DNA from: an uncultured Methanobrevibacter sp.
GTDB taxonomy: Archaea; Methanobacteriota; Methanobacteria; Methanobacteriales; Methanobacteriaceae
Length of the DNA stretch: 64,000 nucleotides
Assembly (NCBI RefSeq): GCF_937881195.1
Contig: NZ_CALGFC010000029.1
Location: 1 to 64,000, forward strand
Direction of reading: 5' to 3'
Numbering within the stretch: position 1 is the stretch's first letter; each line of letters begins with the position of its first letter. Positions 1-8,440 of the stretch are shown here, one piece after another. A program made the translations under genes and the position numbers. The notes beneath the pieces are model-generated. The model was not told the DNA's origin. It worked only from the letters and a program-made list of their open reading frames with translations, and searched no databases.

Positions 1-618
1 TTAATCTTTAAATTTAAATTTTAAATCTATTAATTTTAAATTCTTTAATCTTTAATTTTTTAATTTTTTTTCTAAATTTAATTTTAAATTTTTTAATCAT
101 TTTTTAAATTAATCTTTAATTTTTTAATTTTTTTGTTTAGTTTTATTGGTTTTTATTAGTTCTATTATCAAAATTATTAATATTTAATATTCTTTTTGTT
201 TAATTTAGTAAAATATAGATTGAATTTACTATTTTTATCTACTATATTATATGATCCCTAATGCCAATTGATATAAATACTAATATTTAATATTCTGATT
301 CAATTTAAATATAGATTAATATGTATGTTTAATTGGATTGCTATTAAGAATAATCATTATTTAATTAATAATAACTTTTAATTCTTATTTCGAGTTTTTT
401 TGTTAATAAAATTTATGAAAATCTTAATAAATAGCTTAGAATACTCAATATATCTTAAGATAATTGGTGAAATATTATCATTTTATGTTTAAATATTTCT
501 ATATTCAAATTTTCTTAGTTTTAATCTTTGATTCTAGCTTAGTTATGTATAAATTATCAATGTTAGGTATACAAAATTATTAACTTTATATTGGTTTACT
601 CAAGCTTCAAGTAACAAC
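1..618. other. AT-rich gene-free spacer upstream of eha
   Basis: No open frame with a ribosome binding site is visible on either strand. The first 130 bases are near-homopolymeric A/T made of shuffled ATTTTTAAATT words. From about 280 on the composition is ordinary A/T spacer leading into the eha promoter. Confidence 0.6.
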
Positions 619-619
619 A

Positions 620-650
620 TTTATATATCTTATAGAGCTTACATTTTATC
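620..650 (+). promoter_or_regulatory. Predicted eha promoter, possibly leaderless
   Basis: A good archaeal TATA box (TTTATATA, 620-627) lies about 25 bases before the ehaA ATG at 651, and no GGTG/GGAG ribosome binding site precedes that ATG. Archaeal transcription starts about 22-27 bases after TATA, so the operon messenger would start on or next to the start codon. This is inferred from spacing only. Confidence 0.45.
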
Positions 651-1019
651 ATGATTATTCATGTTGATGAAACATACTTATTACTAAATATATTAATTAC
701 CGTAATTGTATCTATAGTAATAGCTTTAGGGCTAGGTTTACCCCTACTTCCAAAAAAACCTATTAGGTTTTCTTTTGATAAAAGTGCGATATTTCCTACT
801 CCTATTTTTGCTATGGGATTTTTAGCAATTTGTTTTTCAGTGAATTTCTATTGGATTTATAACGGAATGATATTAGCTGTGTTCTGGGGTGTTGTTTCTG
901 GTTTATTTGTTAAATATGCCTTTGATTATGTTTTTCCAAAGCCTTCTAATAATGAGAGTGAGAGTGATTTGGATATAAATTCTTCTAATGAAATTTCCAA
1001 AACAGAGGAGGGTAATTAA
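651..1019 (+). CDS. ehaA: Energy-converting hydrogenase A, membrane subunit EhaA
   Basis: First gene of the Eha complex, a membrane-bound ion-driven [NiFe] hydrogenase that reduces low-potential ferredoxin with H2. The 122-residue product shows three hydrophobic segments (about 10-32, 50-69 and 72-91) followed by a short polar Ser/Glu/Asn tail. Its own sequence is not diagnostic. The assignment rests on being first of twenty genes that match the ehaA-T order known from Methanothermobacter. The stop codon shares one base with the ehaB start (TAATG), indicating translational coupling. The start at 651 lacks a ribosome binding site and fits leaderless initiation. Confidence 0.8.
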   Translation: MIIHVDETYLLLNILITVIVSIVIALGLGLPLLPKKPIRFSFDKSAIFPTPIFAMGFLAICFSVNFYWIYNGMILAVFWGVVSGLFVKYAFDYVFPKPSNNESESDLDINSSNEISKTEEGN

Positions 1020-1519
1020 TGAATGAAATTTTAGGAATCATATTTGCAACTATTATAGCTTGGCTAAATTTTGTTCTCATTGATACTTACCTTGGACTAC
1101 CCGAGGCTCCTGGTGTTAAAGGTGCAGATATTGTAGGTCATGAAATTAAAAAGAGAGGTGGTGATTTAGCAGGGGGATTTTTCCAAGGAAACATACTATG
1201 TTCTCCGGACGCTTCTGCAGGAACTCTTTTAGCTTCAATCGGTTATATGTTGATTGGAATTGAAGGAGGATTAATAGCTGCTTTCTTTGTGTATATTGGA
1301 AATAGGTTATGTGCAGATCCTGGATATGCTGGGACTACTGGTGCTTTGACTACAATAGTTTTAATATATCTTACATCTTTCATTGGTTTAACACCAGAAA
1401 TGTTTGTTGTAGGAATGGTAATAGCTATAACTACTATTCAAGGTTTACATCATCCAAGCTCATCTAAATTAATTGGATGTATTGCTAAATCATTTAATAG
1501 ACATACTAAATTAGAATAA
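1019..1519 (+). CDS. ehaB: Energy-converting hydrogenase A, membrane subunit EhaB
   Basis: A 166-residue integral membrane protein with about four hydrophobic segments (about 4-26, 68-93, 108-125 and 128-145). A polar loop (about residues 35-65) carries conserved-looking Gly, Pro and Cys residues. It starts inside the ehaA stop codon, so the two are translated together. In the family it belongs to the small hydrophobic subunits of unknown detailed role in the Eha membrane arm. A 430-base spacer separates it from ehaC, unusual inside this operon. Confidence 0.82.
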   Translation: MNEILGIIFATIIAWLNFVLIDTYLGLPEAPGVKGADIVGHEIKKRGGDLAGGFFQGNILCSPDASAGTLLASIGYMLIGIEGGLIAAFFVYIGNRLCADPGYAGTTGALTTIVLIYLTSFIGLTPEMFVVGMVIAITTIQGLHHPSSSKLIGCIAKSFNRHTKLE

Positions 1520-1743
1520 TCATTATATTATGAAATTTGGTAAAAAATTAGCTAATTAACTTATATATGATTTTAGTATTTAATTTATAAAAATTTATAA
1601 GATTTATAAATTTTAAGATTAAAATTATTATAATAATTAATCTTATTTGTTAGACAAAATATATTAAACTTATATTATAGTTAGTACAAATTTTATAATA
1701 TTGGTATTTTATTTAAAATTATATTAAAATTTTATATTATATT

Positions 1744-1837
1744 AAAGTTTTATATTAAATCAAAATTATATTAAAATTTTATATTAAATCAAAGTTTTAT
1801 ATTAAATCAAAATTATATTAAAATTTTATATTAAATT
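1744..1837. repeat. 47-bp tandem duplication in the ehaB-ehaC spacer
   Basis: Two adjacent 47-base copies (1744-1790 and 1791-1837) agree except at the last base. Each is built of TTATATTAAATC and AAATTATATTAAA words, and partial copies extend to both sides. The rest of the 1520-1949 spacer is A/T-rich and I see no gene in it. Confidence 0.8.
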
Positions 1838-1949
1838 AAAATTTATATTTAAATTATATTTTATAGATACATGTTATATTATAAAAATTAGATAATGTAA
1901 AAATTATATTGATGTAAGTTGTATCTATAAACAAAATTGTGTTATTGGA

Positions 1950-2210
1950 ATGTTAAGTATGATAGAAGAAATTATTGGAGTAATTATTATCATAATGGCT
2001 ATAAGAACACTTTTAGCTAAGAATAAAGCTGAAAGAATGCTTTATGTTAATGTAATTGATTTTGCTGTTTCAGCACTTATTGCATTGACTGTTAATAGTC
2101 CTTTTGGTCTTGTAATTGCTATTACATTTTTCATAACTTCTACTATTGGTTCTAATGCAATAGCTTATACTTTAGATAGATTAGAAAATGAAATTATTCT
2201 TGAGGAGTGA
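1950..2210 (+). CDS. ehaC: Energy-converting hydrogenase A, membrane subunit EhaC
   Basis: An 86-residue membrane protein with a hydrophobic N-terminus (about 5-20) and two further segments around residues 34-50 and 52-70, separated by a short basic loop. It is the third eha gene by position. ATG 1950 and ATG 1959 are both possible: TTGGAATG precedes or overlaps them and neither has a clean ribosome binding site. The gene is followed after 35 bases by ehaD. The preceding long spacer could hold an internal promoter, but no TATA box stands out in this A/T-rich context. Confidence 0.78.
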   Translation: MLSMIEEIIGVIIIIMAIRTLLAKNKAERMLYVNVIDFAVSALIALTVNSPFGLVIAITFFITSTIGSNAIAYTLDRLENEIILEE

Positions 2211-2245
2211 AATATAATATATTACTATTATAATTGGTGAATTTA

Positions 2246-2533
2246 ATGATTTTTTTAGATTTTCTTAATGTAACCTCAATATCAATAATCCTAATGTTTA
2301 TCGGTGCTGCAGGTATCATAATGCTTGTTAAGCCACTTGATAAACTTATAATGTTTGCAGTAATGGAAGCAGGGTTATTATTGGCTGTTGTTTCATTTAG
2401 ATATTTAGATGTGGCTTTAGTAATTGCCTTGTTTGGACCAATCTCTACTGTTATATTCCTTTTATCTATAATAAAAATTAATGATATTAGAAAGAGAAAT
2501 AAAAACAATCCTGAAGGTGAGCTATTTGATTGA
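2246..2533 (+). CDS. ehaD: Energy-converting hydrogenase A, membrane subunit EhaD
   Basis: A 95-residue protein with three closely packed hydrophobic segments and a basic C-terminal tail (Arg-Lys-Arg-Asn-Lys). I chose ATG 2246 because GGTGA (2236-2240) sits five bases upstream; an in-frame TTG at 2234 would overlap that site. The 3' end overlaps the likely ehaE start, so the two genes are translationally coupled. The family name is by position in the eha order. Confidence 0.8.
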   Translation: MIFLDFLNVTSISIILMFIGAAGIIMLVKPLDKLIMFAVMEAGLLLAVVSFRYLDVALVIALFGPISTVIFLLSIIKINDIRKRNKNNPEGELFD

Positions 2534-2786
2534 AATTCAAATGTTATTTTATGCAGGTTGTATATTGGCTATAGTTGGAAGTATAGCTACTGTAGCAGGC
2601 CCTGGTGTCAATGATCCTATTGTTAGAACATTCAATACAGAAATTGCTGCAGTTGGAATATCATTAATATTTCTTGTTTATAATCATACATTAGCACTAA
2701 TGACTTTTGTAGCAGCTACTGCTGCTATTACTCTTATATTACTTAGAGCTATAACCAGATTAGAAGAAATGGGGGCAGATGTATGA
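2526..2786 (+). CDS. ehaE: Energy-converting hydrogenase A, membrane subunit EhaE
   Basis: A roughly 86-residue membrane protein with hydrophobic segments near residues 8-25, 40-58 and 62-80. Longer in-frame starts exist (2481, GTG 2517), but GAAGGTGA at 2513-2520 places TTG 2526 at a normal distance; ATG 2541 is the alternative. The start overlaps the end of ehaD by eight bases and the stop overlaps the ehaF start (ATGA), a tight operon arrangement. The function within Eha is not defined in detail; the name is by gene order. Confidence 0.78.
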   Translation: MIEIQMLFYAGCILAIVGSIATVAGPGVNDPIVRTFNTEIAAVGISLIFLVYNHTLALMTFVAATAAITLILLRAITRLEEMGADV

Positions 2787-3325
2787 GTCGGATTGGACGT
2801 CTGTGGAATTCTCTTGCTAATCCTGATAAAATTCCTAAATTATTTTCTATAATTTTGGCAGTAGTTATTTTGGTTGGTTTTATAGTTCCTTTGAGCTTAG
2901 ATGTTAATCAATTATATCCACGTCCCGCACCTCAAGTTCAAGTTGAAGAAGGTTCTCCACTTGCTCCTTATGATAGAGGAGGTGTTGTTTTAGAAGTTCC
3001 AGGAATTACAAAAGCTCAATATCCTGAAAATGCTAAGTCTTTAGGTATGATAACTTCTTATATGACTCCTCAAGCGATTCTTGTTTCGTCGATTTCTCCT
3101 TATTTTGGAACTTCGATATATTCTTCGCCTGGAGGCCTTATAGATGAAATTCTTTATTATACAAGAGGTTTCGATACAATATTAGAATCATCTATTTTGA
3201 TGATGGCATTTATTATAGCTTCTTGGTTAGCCCTTAATTTTACTATAAATAGAAAAAAAGAAGAAAATAATGGTAATAGTAATTCTAAAAATGATTCTTT
3301 GAATTTAAATAAGGAGGAGCAGTGA
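2783..3325 (+). CDS. ehaF: Energy-converting hydrogenase A, subunit EhaF
   Basis: A 180-residue protein with one N-terminal membrane segment (about 20-40), a long polar outer domain rich in Pro, Gly and Ser (about 45-135), a second membrane segment (about 140-160) and a charged Lys/Asn/Glu tail. The large extramembrane region separates it from the other small Eha subunits and matches EhaF. It overlaps ehaE by four bases and is followed after one base by ehaG, whose ribosome binding site GGAGGAG lies inside the ehaF 3' end. Confidence 0.82.
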   Translation: MSRIGRLWNSLANPDKIPKLFSIILAVVILVGFIVPLSLDVNQLYPRPAPQVQVEEGSPLAPYDRGGVVLEVPGITKAQYPENAKSLGMITSYMTPQAILVSSISPYFGTSIYSSPGGLIDEILYYTRGFDTILESSILMMAFIIASWLALNFTINRKKEENNGNSNSKNDSLNLNKEEQ

Positions 3326-3326
3326 T

Positions 3327-4031
3327 ATGGTAACTTTAGTTCCAGAAGTTGTTCCAGCTATTACAGCATCTTTATATCTTCCTGCATTATATGTAGCTAT
3401 TTTAGTAGGATTCATTGGTTTAACTGGAATTGCAATTCAAAAAAGAGACATTCATATTTTAATACTAACTGATCTTGTCGGTTTTGCAATGTTAATAGTT
3501 GTTGCTGCTGTTGGAACTGATTTAGCTGAAGCATTGATACTTCCAGGATTAGTTGTAGAATTAGCAGAGATAATGGCTATTTCAGAAATTTTAATATCTC
3601 GAGAAATGAGAAAAGCTGAAAATGCTGTTCCTAAAGATAGGACTATTACAGAAAAACCTTCTGTATTCCCACTTCCTTTAAAATTAGACATGGAAATAAT
3701 GGAAACTGCTCCAAATTTTTTAGCTCTTGTAATGATACTTTATGGAGCATTTTTAACTGGATTTACCGGTGGTGCAGTAGCTGGTGGGGGAATATTGTTT
3801 TATATGATGTGTAGAAAAGCAAGAGGATTGCCTGTATTTGTAATTGAAGGTATTGGGGCAGTATCTGGTATTTCATGGTGTTTATGGATAGTTGGATTTG
3901 TTCTATTATTCTTAGTTCCTCAATATTGGCTTCTTGGATTGTTTATGGCTGCTTGTGGGTTAGTTCTAAAAGTAGCTTCAAAATTAGGTTTAATTGGATC
4001 AATTCTCACTGAAGAATTTAGAAGAGAATAA
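3327..4031 (+). CDS. ehaG: Energy-converting hydrogenase A, membrane subunit EhaG
   Basis: A 234-residue polytopic membrane protein. Two or three helices in the first 90 residues are followed by a charged loop (about 92-125, including a Glu-Arg rich stretch), then a Gly-rich hydrophobic region (about 130-160) and two more helices. The ATG follows a strong GGAGGAG site at normal spacing and begins just after the ehaF stop. The family has an NuoK/MrpC-like first half, but that is family knowledge rather than something proved here. Confidence 0.82.
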   Translation: MVTLVPEVVPAITASLYLPALYVAILVGFIGLTGIAIQKRDIHILILTDLVGFAMLIVVAAVGTDLAEALILPGLVVELAEIMAISEILISREMRKAENAVPKDRTITEKPSVFPLPLKLDMEIMETAPNFLALVMILYGAFLTGFTGGAVAGGGILFYMMCRKARGLPVFVIEGIGAVSGISWCLWIVGFVLLFLVPQYWLLGLFMAACGLVLKVASKLGLIGSILTEEFRRE

Positions 4032-4090
4032 TAGATTTATTGAGATTAATGAATCTAGAAAGAAGATTCAAATTAAAAATATTAATAAAT

Positions 4091-4172
4091 TTAGTTTAAA
4101 AAAATTTACTAAAAAATATTAGTTTAAAAAATTTATTAAAAAAGATTAGTTTAAAAAATTTACTAAAAAAAA
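4091..4172. repeat. Three copies of a ~27-bp A/T tandem repeat
   Basis: Units begin at 4091, 4119 and 4146, each TTAGTTTAAAAAA followed by TTTACTAAAAAA or TTTATTAAAAAA. The array fills most of the 223-base spacer between ehaG and ehaH. Confidence 0.75.
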
Positions 4173-4254
4173 TTTATAAAAATAATTTATAAAATAAATT
4201 TATTAAAAAATAATATATAATGGATTAATTTATCATAAAATAAAGAGGATTAAT

Positions 4255-4926
4255 ATGGATATTACATCATTAGGTGGTAATTTACTTGGAACAATACCTT
4301 TAGGGGATATTGTATTATATTTAACCCCATTCCATCTATTCATGTTTGCAGTTGTTTTAATATTCACATTTCTTATAGCTATTAGTAGAACTGAAACTCA
4401 AGTCGAGGCAGAATTTGGAACTTTAAAAGAAAATAAAGTTTCAATAGGGTTAAGTGAATTTAAAATAAGAAGATTTTTAGCTATTGTTTGTGGATTAGCT
4501 ACTGCTGGAGCAATGATTACTGGAGATTTATTCAATTTGACTCTATTCATTGCATTAATAGGTATTGTTAATGTAGGTATAGTTTCTGCAGTAAAACAGG
4601 TAGATGTTCTTGATGCCGCTTATCAATATGGTATAATGGCTATGATTTCATCACTTCCATTGTTTGGTGGAGCAGCTATAATTCTTGCTGCTACTGGTAC
4701 TTTAAGCTTATTTGTACTTTCAGGAATTGGTACATCTCCTATGATGATCTTTGGAGCAATACTTATATTAATAGGTGTAGCTGGTGAAACTGGTATAGCT
4801 CCATTTTTTGCTACAAAAGCAGAAATGTTTAGGACTCCTGGTTCTCCATTTTTATTAATTATTCATTTAAGTTCCTTAATGATAATTATAAGGGTGATTG
4901 AAGTACTACTAATAATTGTAACATAA
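4255..4926 (+). CDS. ehaH: Energy-converting hydrogenase A, NuoN-like proton-conducting subunit EhaH
   Basis: A 223-residue membrane protein of the Mrp-antiporter/NuoLMN superfamily, much shorter than a full NuoN (about 450-500 residues), as expected for EhaH. About six membrane segments are visible. The motif GDLFNLTLFIALIGI near residues 95-110 and the Gly-rich VAGETGIAPFF near 180-190 are typical of the antiporter core, and KQVDVLDAAYQYG lies between them. It is the likely ion-translocating channel that couples the gradient to ferredoxin reduction. The ATG follows AAGAGGA. Confidence 0.88.
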   Translation: MDITSLGGNLLGTIPLGDIVLYLTPFHLFMFAVVLIFTFLIAISRTETQVEAEFGTLKENKVSIGLSEFKIRRFLAIVCGLATAGAMITGDLFNLTLFIALIGIVNVGIVSAVKQVDVLDAAYQYGIMAMISSLPLFGGAAIILAATGTLSLFVLSGIGTSPMMIFGAILILIGVAGETGIAPFFATKAEMFRTPGSPFLLIIHLSSLMIIIRVIEVLLIIVT

Positions 4927-5062
4927 TTCAGATCTATATTAGTTATTATCTATTATATAAAATCATATTATATAAAATAGATATTATATAAAATAATATT
5001 ATATAAAATAAATAATTATAAAAATTTAATTTAAATAAAATTTAGAATAATTAGGTGTGAAA

Positions 5063-5278
5063 ATGAATAAACTAATGTTAACTAGTTACTCATTGTTAAT
5101 AATATCAATACTACTAATATTATATGCTTTAATATTTAGTCCATCTGCTTGGATTGTTTATGGGATAGCTATTGTATTCATACCAATATTTATACTTTCA
5201 TTAGGTTTAATAACTATGGCAAAAGCTAAAAAAGAAGAGAAGGAGGAAAGAACTGAAGAACCATTCATTGGATATTAA
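5063..5278 (+). CDS. ehaI: Energy-converting hydrogenase A, membrane subunit EhaI
   Basis: A 71-residue protein with two membrane helices (about 7-27 and 33-53) and a Lys/Glu-rich C-terminus. ATG 5063 is chosen because AGGTG (5053-5057) is its ribosome binding site; an upstream in-frame GTG is part of that site. It lies directly before ehaJ with six bases between stop and start. The name follows from the eha gene order. Confidence 0.78.
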   Translation: MNKLMLTSYSLLIISILLILYALIFSPSAWIVYGIAIVFIPIFILSLGLITMAKAKKEEKEERTEEPFIGY

Positions 5279-5284
5279 GTCTTT

Positions 5285-6178
5285 ATGTTTAGTTTTTCAT
5301 CTTTAGTTGATACCATGAATTTAATGGCTAATATCATTATTAATGTTGTAATAGCTTTTTTACTTGGAAGTTTGCTGTTAGGATTCCATAGGAAAGTAAT
5401 GGCAAGAATACAGCTTAGACCAGGGCCTCCTATTATACAACATTTTCTTCATTCTTTAAAATTCTTTTTTAAAGAATCTTCATTCCCAAAAACTGCATCT
5501 ATGCCATTTTATATAGCTATTGCTTGTATGTATTGTGCTATATGGGTAGTTGCTGTGATTGCTGGACCTGTTTCTTATGGTTCACTATTAATAATATTTG
5601 GTGTATATGCTGTTTATAAAATTGTTGAACACAATGCAGGATCTTCATCTGGTTCTCCTTATGGTAAAATGAGTTGTGTCAGGGCAGTTTTTTCAGCAGC
5701 AGCTGAAATTCCGCTATTTGCAGTTTTGGTCATTGTATTTCTTCAAACAGGAACTATGAATTTGGGAGAGATTGTAACATATCAATCAATTAATGGTCCT
5801 TTAATATTTTCAATACCATTAGCGGCACTAATGTTCTTTGTTCTTATAGTTTCTAAATCACCATATTCTCCGTTTTCAATAACTAAAGGAAAAGACATTA
5901 TTTCTGGTTTTGAAACTGAGCACTTTGGTGTTTTAAGAGGTTATATGATGCTTTCAGAGTCCATAGCATGGTATATATTGTTATGGGTGTTTTTAACAGT
6001 TTTCTTCGGACCTCTTTCAATAATTGGATACTTAATTGGAATGATATTGATTACTGCTATAGTTGCGCTTATAAATGTTACTACTCCAATTTTAAACCCT
6101 AATCATTCTGTCATGAGTCAGATTTCTTTAGCTATTATTGGAATAGTTGGATCTCTATTACTAATGTTTATAGCTTAA
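5285..6178 (+). CDS. ehaJ: Energy-converting hydrogenase A, NuoH-like subunit EhaJ
   Basis: A 297-residue polytopic protein of the NuoH/HycD/EchB family, which in complex I and group 4 hydrogenases forms the membrane floor under the hydrogenase module and helps build the ion path. The hallmark RIQLRPGPP (about residues 39-47) corresponds to the NuoH loop motif, followed by about seven further helices and the loop SKSPYSPFS with FETEHFG, matching the acidic NuoH loop. It starts six bases after ehaI with no clear ribosome binding site, so it is probably coupled. Confidence 0.92.
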   Translation: MFSFSSLVDTMNLMANIIINVVIAFLLGSLLLGFHRKVMARIQLRPGPPIIQHFLHSLKFFFKESSFPKTASMPFYIAIACMYCAIWVVAVIAGPVSYGSLLIIFGVYAVYKIVEHNAGSSSGSPYGKMSCVRAVFSAAAEIPLFAVLVIVFLQTGTMNLGEIVTYQSINGPLIFSIPLAALMFFVLIVSKSPYSPFSITKGKDIISGFETEHFGVLRGYMMLSESIAWYILLWVFLTVFFGPLSIIGYLIGMILITAIVALINVTTPILNPNHSVMSQISLAIIGIVGSLLLMFIA

Positions 6179-6527
6179 ATATGATAAAATATATTTAAAA
6201 TGAATATATTTAATTTAAAATGAATATATTTAATTTTCATCATTTTTAAGTTCATAATTAAAAAATAAATAAAATTATTATAAGATATAATTATTATAAT
6301 ATTAAATGATTATAACTTGAATTATTTAATATGAATTATTATAATATGAATTGTTATGATATAATTTAATATTAAATATTATATTTGATTTAAATTTATA
6401 ATTGATTAAATTATAATTTAATAGGCTTATCATTTGATTTAAGTATTAAAACTATAATTGACTTTAATTTAAAGTTTTGTTTAGATTTGATTTAAAATTA
6501 TCAATGAATTAATTAATGAGGGATATT
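6179..6527. other. Gene-free A/T spacer between ehaJ and ehaK
   Basis: The spacer is filled with short A/T words, including an AAATGAATATATTTAA duplication near 6197-6235. No gene or hairpin terminator is evident, so the operon may continue through it. Confidence 0.5.
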
Positions 6528-6551
6528 ATGAATAAAGAGGATATATTATGA
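6528..6551 (+). promoter_or_regulatory. Seven-codon upstream ORF made by duplication of the ehaK start region
   Basis: ATG 6528 opens a seven-residue frame (MNKEDIL) with its own GAGGG site; its TGA overlaps the ehaK ATG (ATGA at 6548). The bases around both starts are near-identical (GGATAT-TATGAATAAAGA twice, 20 bases apart), so the upstream frame is a local duplication that may couple ribosome flow into ehaK. Confidence 0.45.
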
Positions 6552-6805
6552 ATAAAGAAAAAGATTTTATTGTATTAACCTCATGTGTTGCTCTTGGGAT
6601 TATAATAGCTAGTGGGTTAGCTATGGTAATTCAAAGATGGGAGGTTATCCCTGTAACAATTTTTGGATTTCTCATGTTTCCTTTGATATTACTTCAAAAT
6701 AAAGAAAAATTTGCACATATAACTGAAAATTTAGAAAATATAATATTTATGATAACTTTAGTTATCATTATTGTATCATTTATACTACTTTATAAGCCTA
6801 TGTAG
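6548..6805 (+). CDS. ehaK: Energy-converting hydrogenase A, membrane subunit EhaK
   Basis: An 85-residue membrane protein with three predicted helices (about 9-27, 34-50 and 62-82) and short charged loops. Its ATG overlaps the stop of a seven-codon upstream frame, and AAAGAGGA gives a usable ribosome binding site eight bases upstream. It is followed 39 bases later by ehaL. There is no recognisable motif beyond hydrophobicity; the name is by position in the eha series. Confidence 0.76.
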   Translation: MNKEKDFIVLTSCVALGIIIASGLAMVIQRWEVIPVTIFGFLMFPLILLQNKEKFAHITENLENIIFMITLVIIIVSFILLYKPM

Positions 6806-6844
6806 TATTTATTAACCAATTATAATCTTTACTGGGTGATATGA

Positions 6845-7180
6845 ATGAATGAATTATCCTATTTAATATATATACTTGTCTTTATTATAGGATCTATTTT
6901 AGGTCTTTTAATAAGCTATAAAAAGCATGGAGAACCTTTTATTATAAATGATATTGAAATAGTTTCTCTAATAATTGCTATAATTGGATGGATATTATTA
7001 TTTAATTATGGAATTATTTCTATTATAATTGGTTTTATTTCTCCAGAAATATTGATATCTATAGGTTTATTCCTAATAGCTTTAGTAATGGGTATGAGGC
7101 CAGGTTATGGGAGAAAAGAAACTTTTATAGGAATAATCATATCTGCTTTAATATGGTTTGGTGTTTATATATTGATTTAG
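6845..7180 (+). CDS. ehaL: Energy-converting hydrogenase A, membrane subunit EhaL
   Basis: A 111-residue membrane protein with four predicted helices, a basic loop near residues 25-30 (Lys-Lys-His) and a Gly-rich loop MGMRPGYGRKE around 81-91. ATG 6845 is preferred over ATG 6841 because GGGTGAT (6833-6839) is then at normal distance and the 6841 frame stops after three codons. The name is by gene order. Confidence 0.76.
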   Translation: MNELSYLIYILVFIIGSILGLLISYKKHGEPFIINDIEIVSLIIAIIGWILLFNYGIISIIIGFISPEILISIGLFLIALVMGMRPGYGRKETFIGIIISALIWFGVYILI

Positions 7181-7243
7181 ATTTTTAAGGAAATATGTTT
7201 AAAAATTATTGTTTAAAAATTTTTACTTTATATTGGTGATAAT

Positions 7244-7627
7244 GTGGATGAGGATAAAAAGCTATTGGAAACAATGAAATTAAGAATTCTTCGGAGTTTT
7301 AAGTGGAAAGAAGATGTTGTTACTCCTTTAGCTAATGAATTAGAAATTTCAAATGAAGAACTTGAAAAAATCTTAATGAATAATTTAGATATGTCTAGTT
7401 TAGAAGCTCTTCATGCCACTCTTGAATCAGCTAAGCCGAAATGCCTTTCTGAAAAGCTTCATGCAGATTTAAGATTTTGTTGGTTATGTGATGTAATGGA
7501 GATAATAACTATTGAAGAAGCTAATAGGATTAAATTTTCATTAGTAAAAGAAATAATTAATGGAAAAGATTATGATTTAGTTTTAAAAGATGGCAAAAAG
7601 CAAGTTTTAGACTTATTGTCTATGTAA
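7244..7627 (+). CDS. ehaM: Energy-converting hydrogenase A, soluble subunit EhaM
   Basis: A 127-residue soluble protein, mostly helical, with no membrane segment. It carries two Cys pairs near the middle (KPKCLSEKLHADLRFCWLC). It begins with GTG 7244 after GGTGAT; an overlapping ATG at 7242 is in another frame. By order this is EhaM, the last gene before the hydrogenase subunits. Its role is not established; a peripheral position on the complex is likely. Confidence 0.8.
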   Translation: MDEDKKLLETMKLRILRSFKWKEDVVTPLANELEISNEELEKILMNNLDMSSLEALHATLESAKPKCLSEKLHADLRFCWLCDVMEIITIEEANRIKFSLVKEIINGKDYDLVLKDGKKQVLDLLSM

Positions 7628-7780
7628 ATATTTTTATTATTATATGTTATTAATGTTTTAATTATACATTTGCTAAAAATTGTTAATATATTTATTAAAA
7701 AATTAATAAAAATTAATGAAATAGTAATCAAATAAATATAAATAAATATAATCTAATTATAAATAGTTATAATAGAATAT

Positions 7781-7858
7781 AATAATTTTTAGATTATAGT
7801 TATTATAATAATTTTTAGTTTATAGTTATTATAATAATTTTTAGTTTATATTATTAAA
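7781..7858. repeat. 26-bp tandem repeat, three copies, upstream of ehaN
   Basis: Copies start at 7781, 7807 and 7833 (AATAATTTTTAG followed by TTATAGTTATTAT). Just downstream AAATCATTAAATATT is also duplicated. The 7628-7951 spacer shows no gene. Confidence 0.78.
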
Positions 7859-7951
7859 GAATGTTTAAATCATTAAATATTAAGATTGTTTAAATCATTA
7901 AATATTATTTAAATCTAATTTAAAATTAAGTTTGATCTAAGAGGTCAGTAA

Positions 7952-8440
7952 ATGCTAAATACTCTTAAAGATATTGTTAGAAAAAGTTCCATCCATGTTT
8001 GTTTAGTTAATTGTGGGGGATGTAATGGTTGTGATGTAGAGATTGTTTCACTATTATCTCCTAGATATGATCTTGAACAATATGGAATTTATGTTCACAA
8101 TAATCCTCGTGAAGCAGATGTTATATTAATAACTGGAGCTGTTACTGAACAATGGATTAAAAAAATAAGAAGAATATATACAAAAGCCCCTGAACCTAAA
8201 GTAGTTGCTTGTGTTGGTAATTGTCCATTATCTGGGGATGTATTTAACCAAGAAGGTGGAAAAGTCCACGCTCCTGTTTCTGACTTTATTCCAGTAGATG
8301 CTGAGATTTCTGGCTGTCCTCCAAGACCTAGTGAAATTTTAGAAGCTATTCTTACAGTTGCTCCTGGAGCAATTGCAGCTAGAGGAAGGGAAGCTAATGG
8401 AAAAGAAACTGCAAAAGAATCTAATAATGGAGGCAAATAA
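7952..8440 (+). CDS. ehaN: Energy-converting hydrogenase A, [NiFe] hydrogenase small subunit EhaN
   Basis: The 162-residue small subunit of a group 4 [NiFe] hydrogenase (NuoB-like), carrying the proximal [4Fe-4S] cluster that passes electrons between the nickel site and the polyferredoxins. Visible ligand motifs are CGGCNGCDVE (Cys 21, 24, 27), VGNCPLSG in the middle and SGCPPRP near residue 120. The ATG follows AAGAGGT. The stop is directly abutted by ehaO, so the two catalytic subunits are made together. The C-terminal tail is Lys/Asn rich. Confidence 0.93.
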   Translation: MLNTLKDIVRKSSIHVCLVNCGGCNGCDVEIVSLLSPRYDLEQYGIYVHNNPREADVILITGAVTEQWIKKIRRIYTKAPEPKVVACVGNCPLSGDVFNQEGGKVHAPVSDFIPVDAEISGCPPRPSEILEAILTVAPGAIAARGREANGKETAKESNNGGK

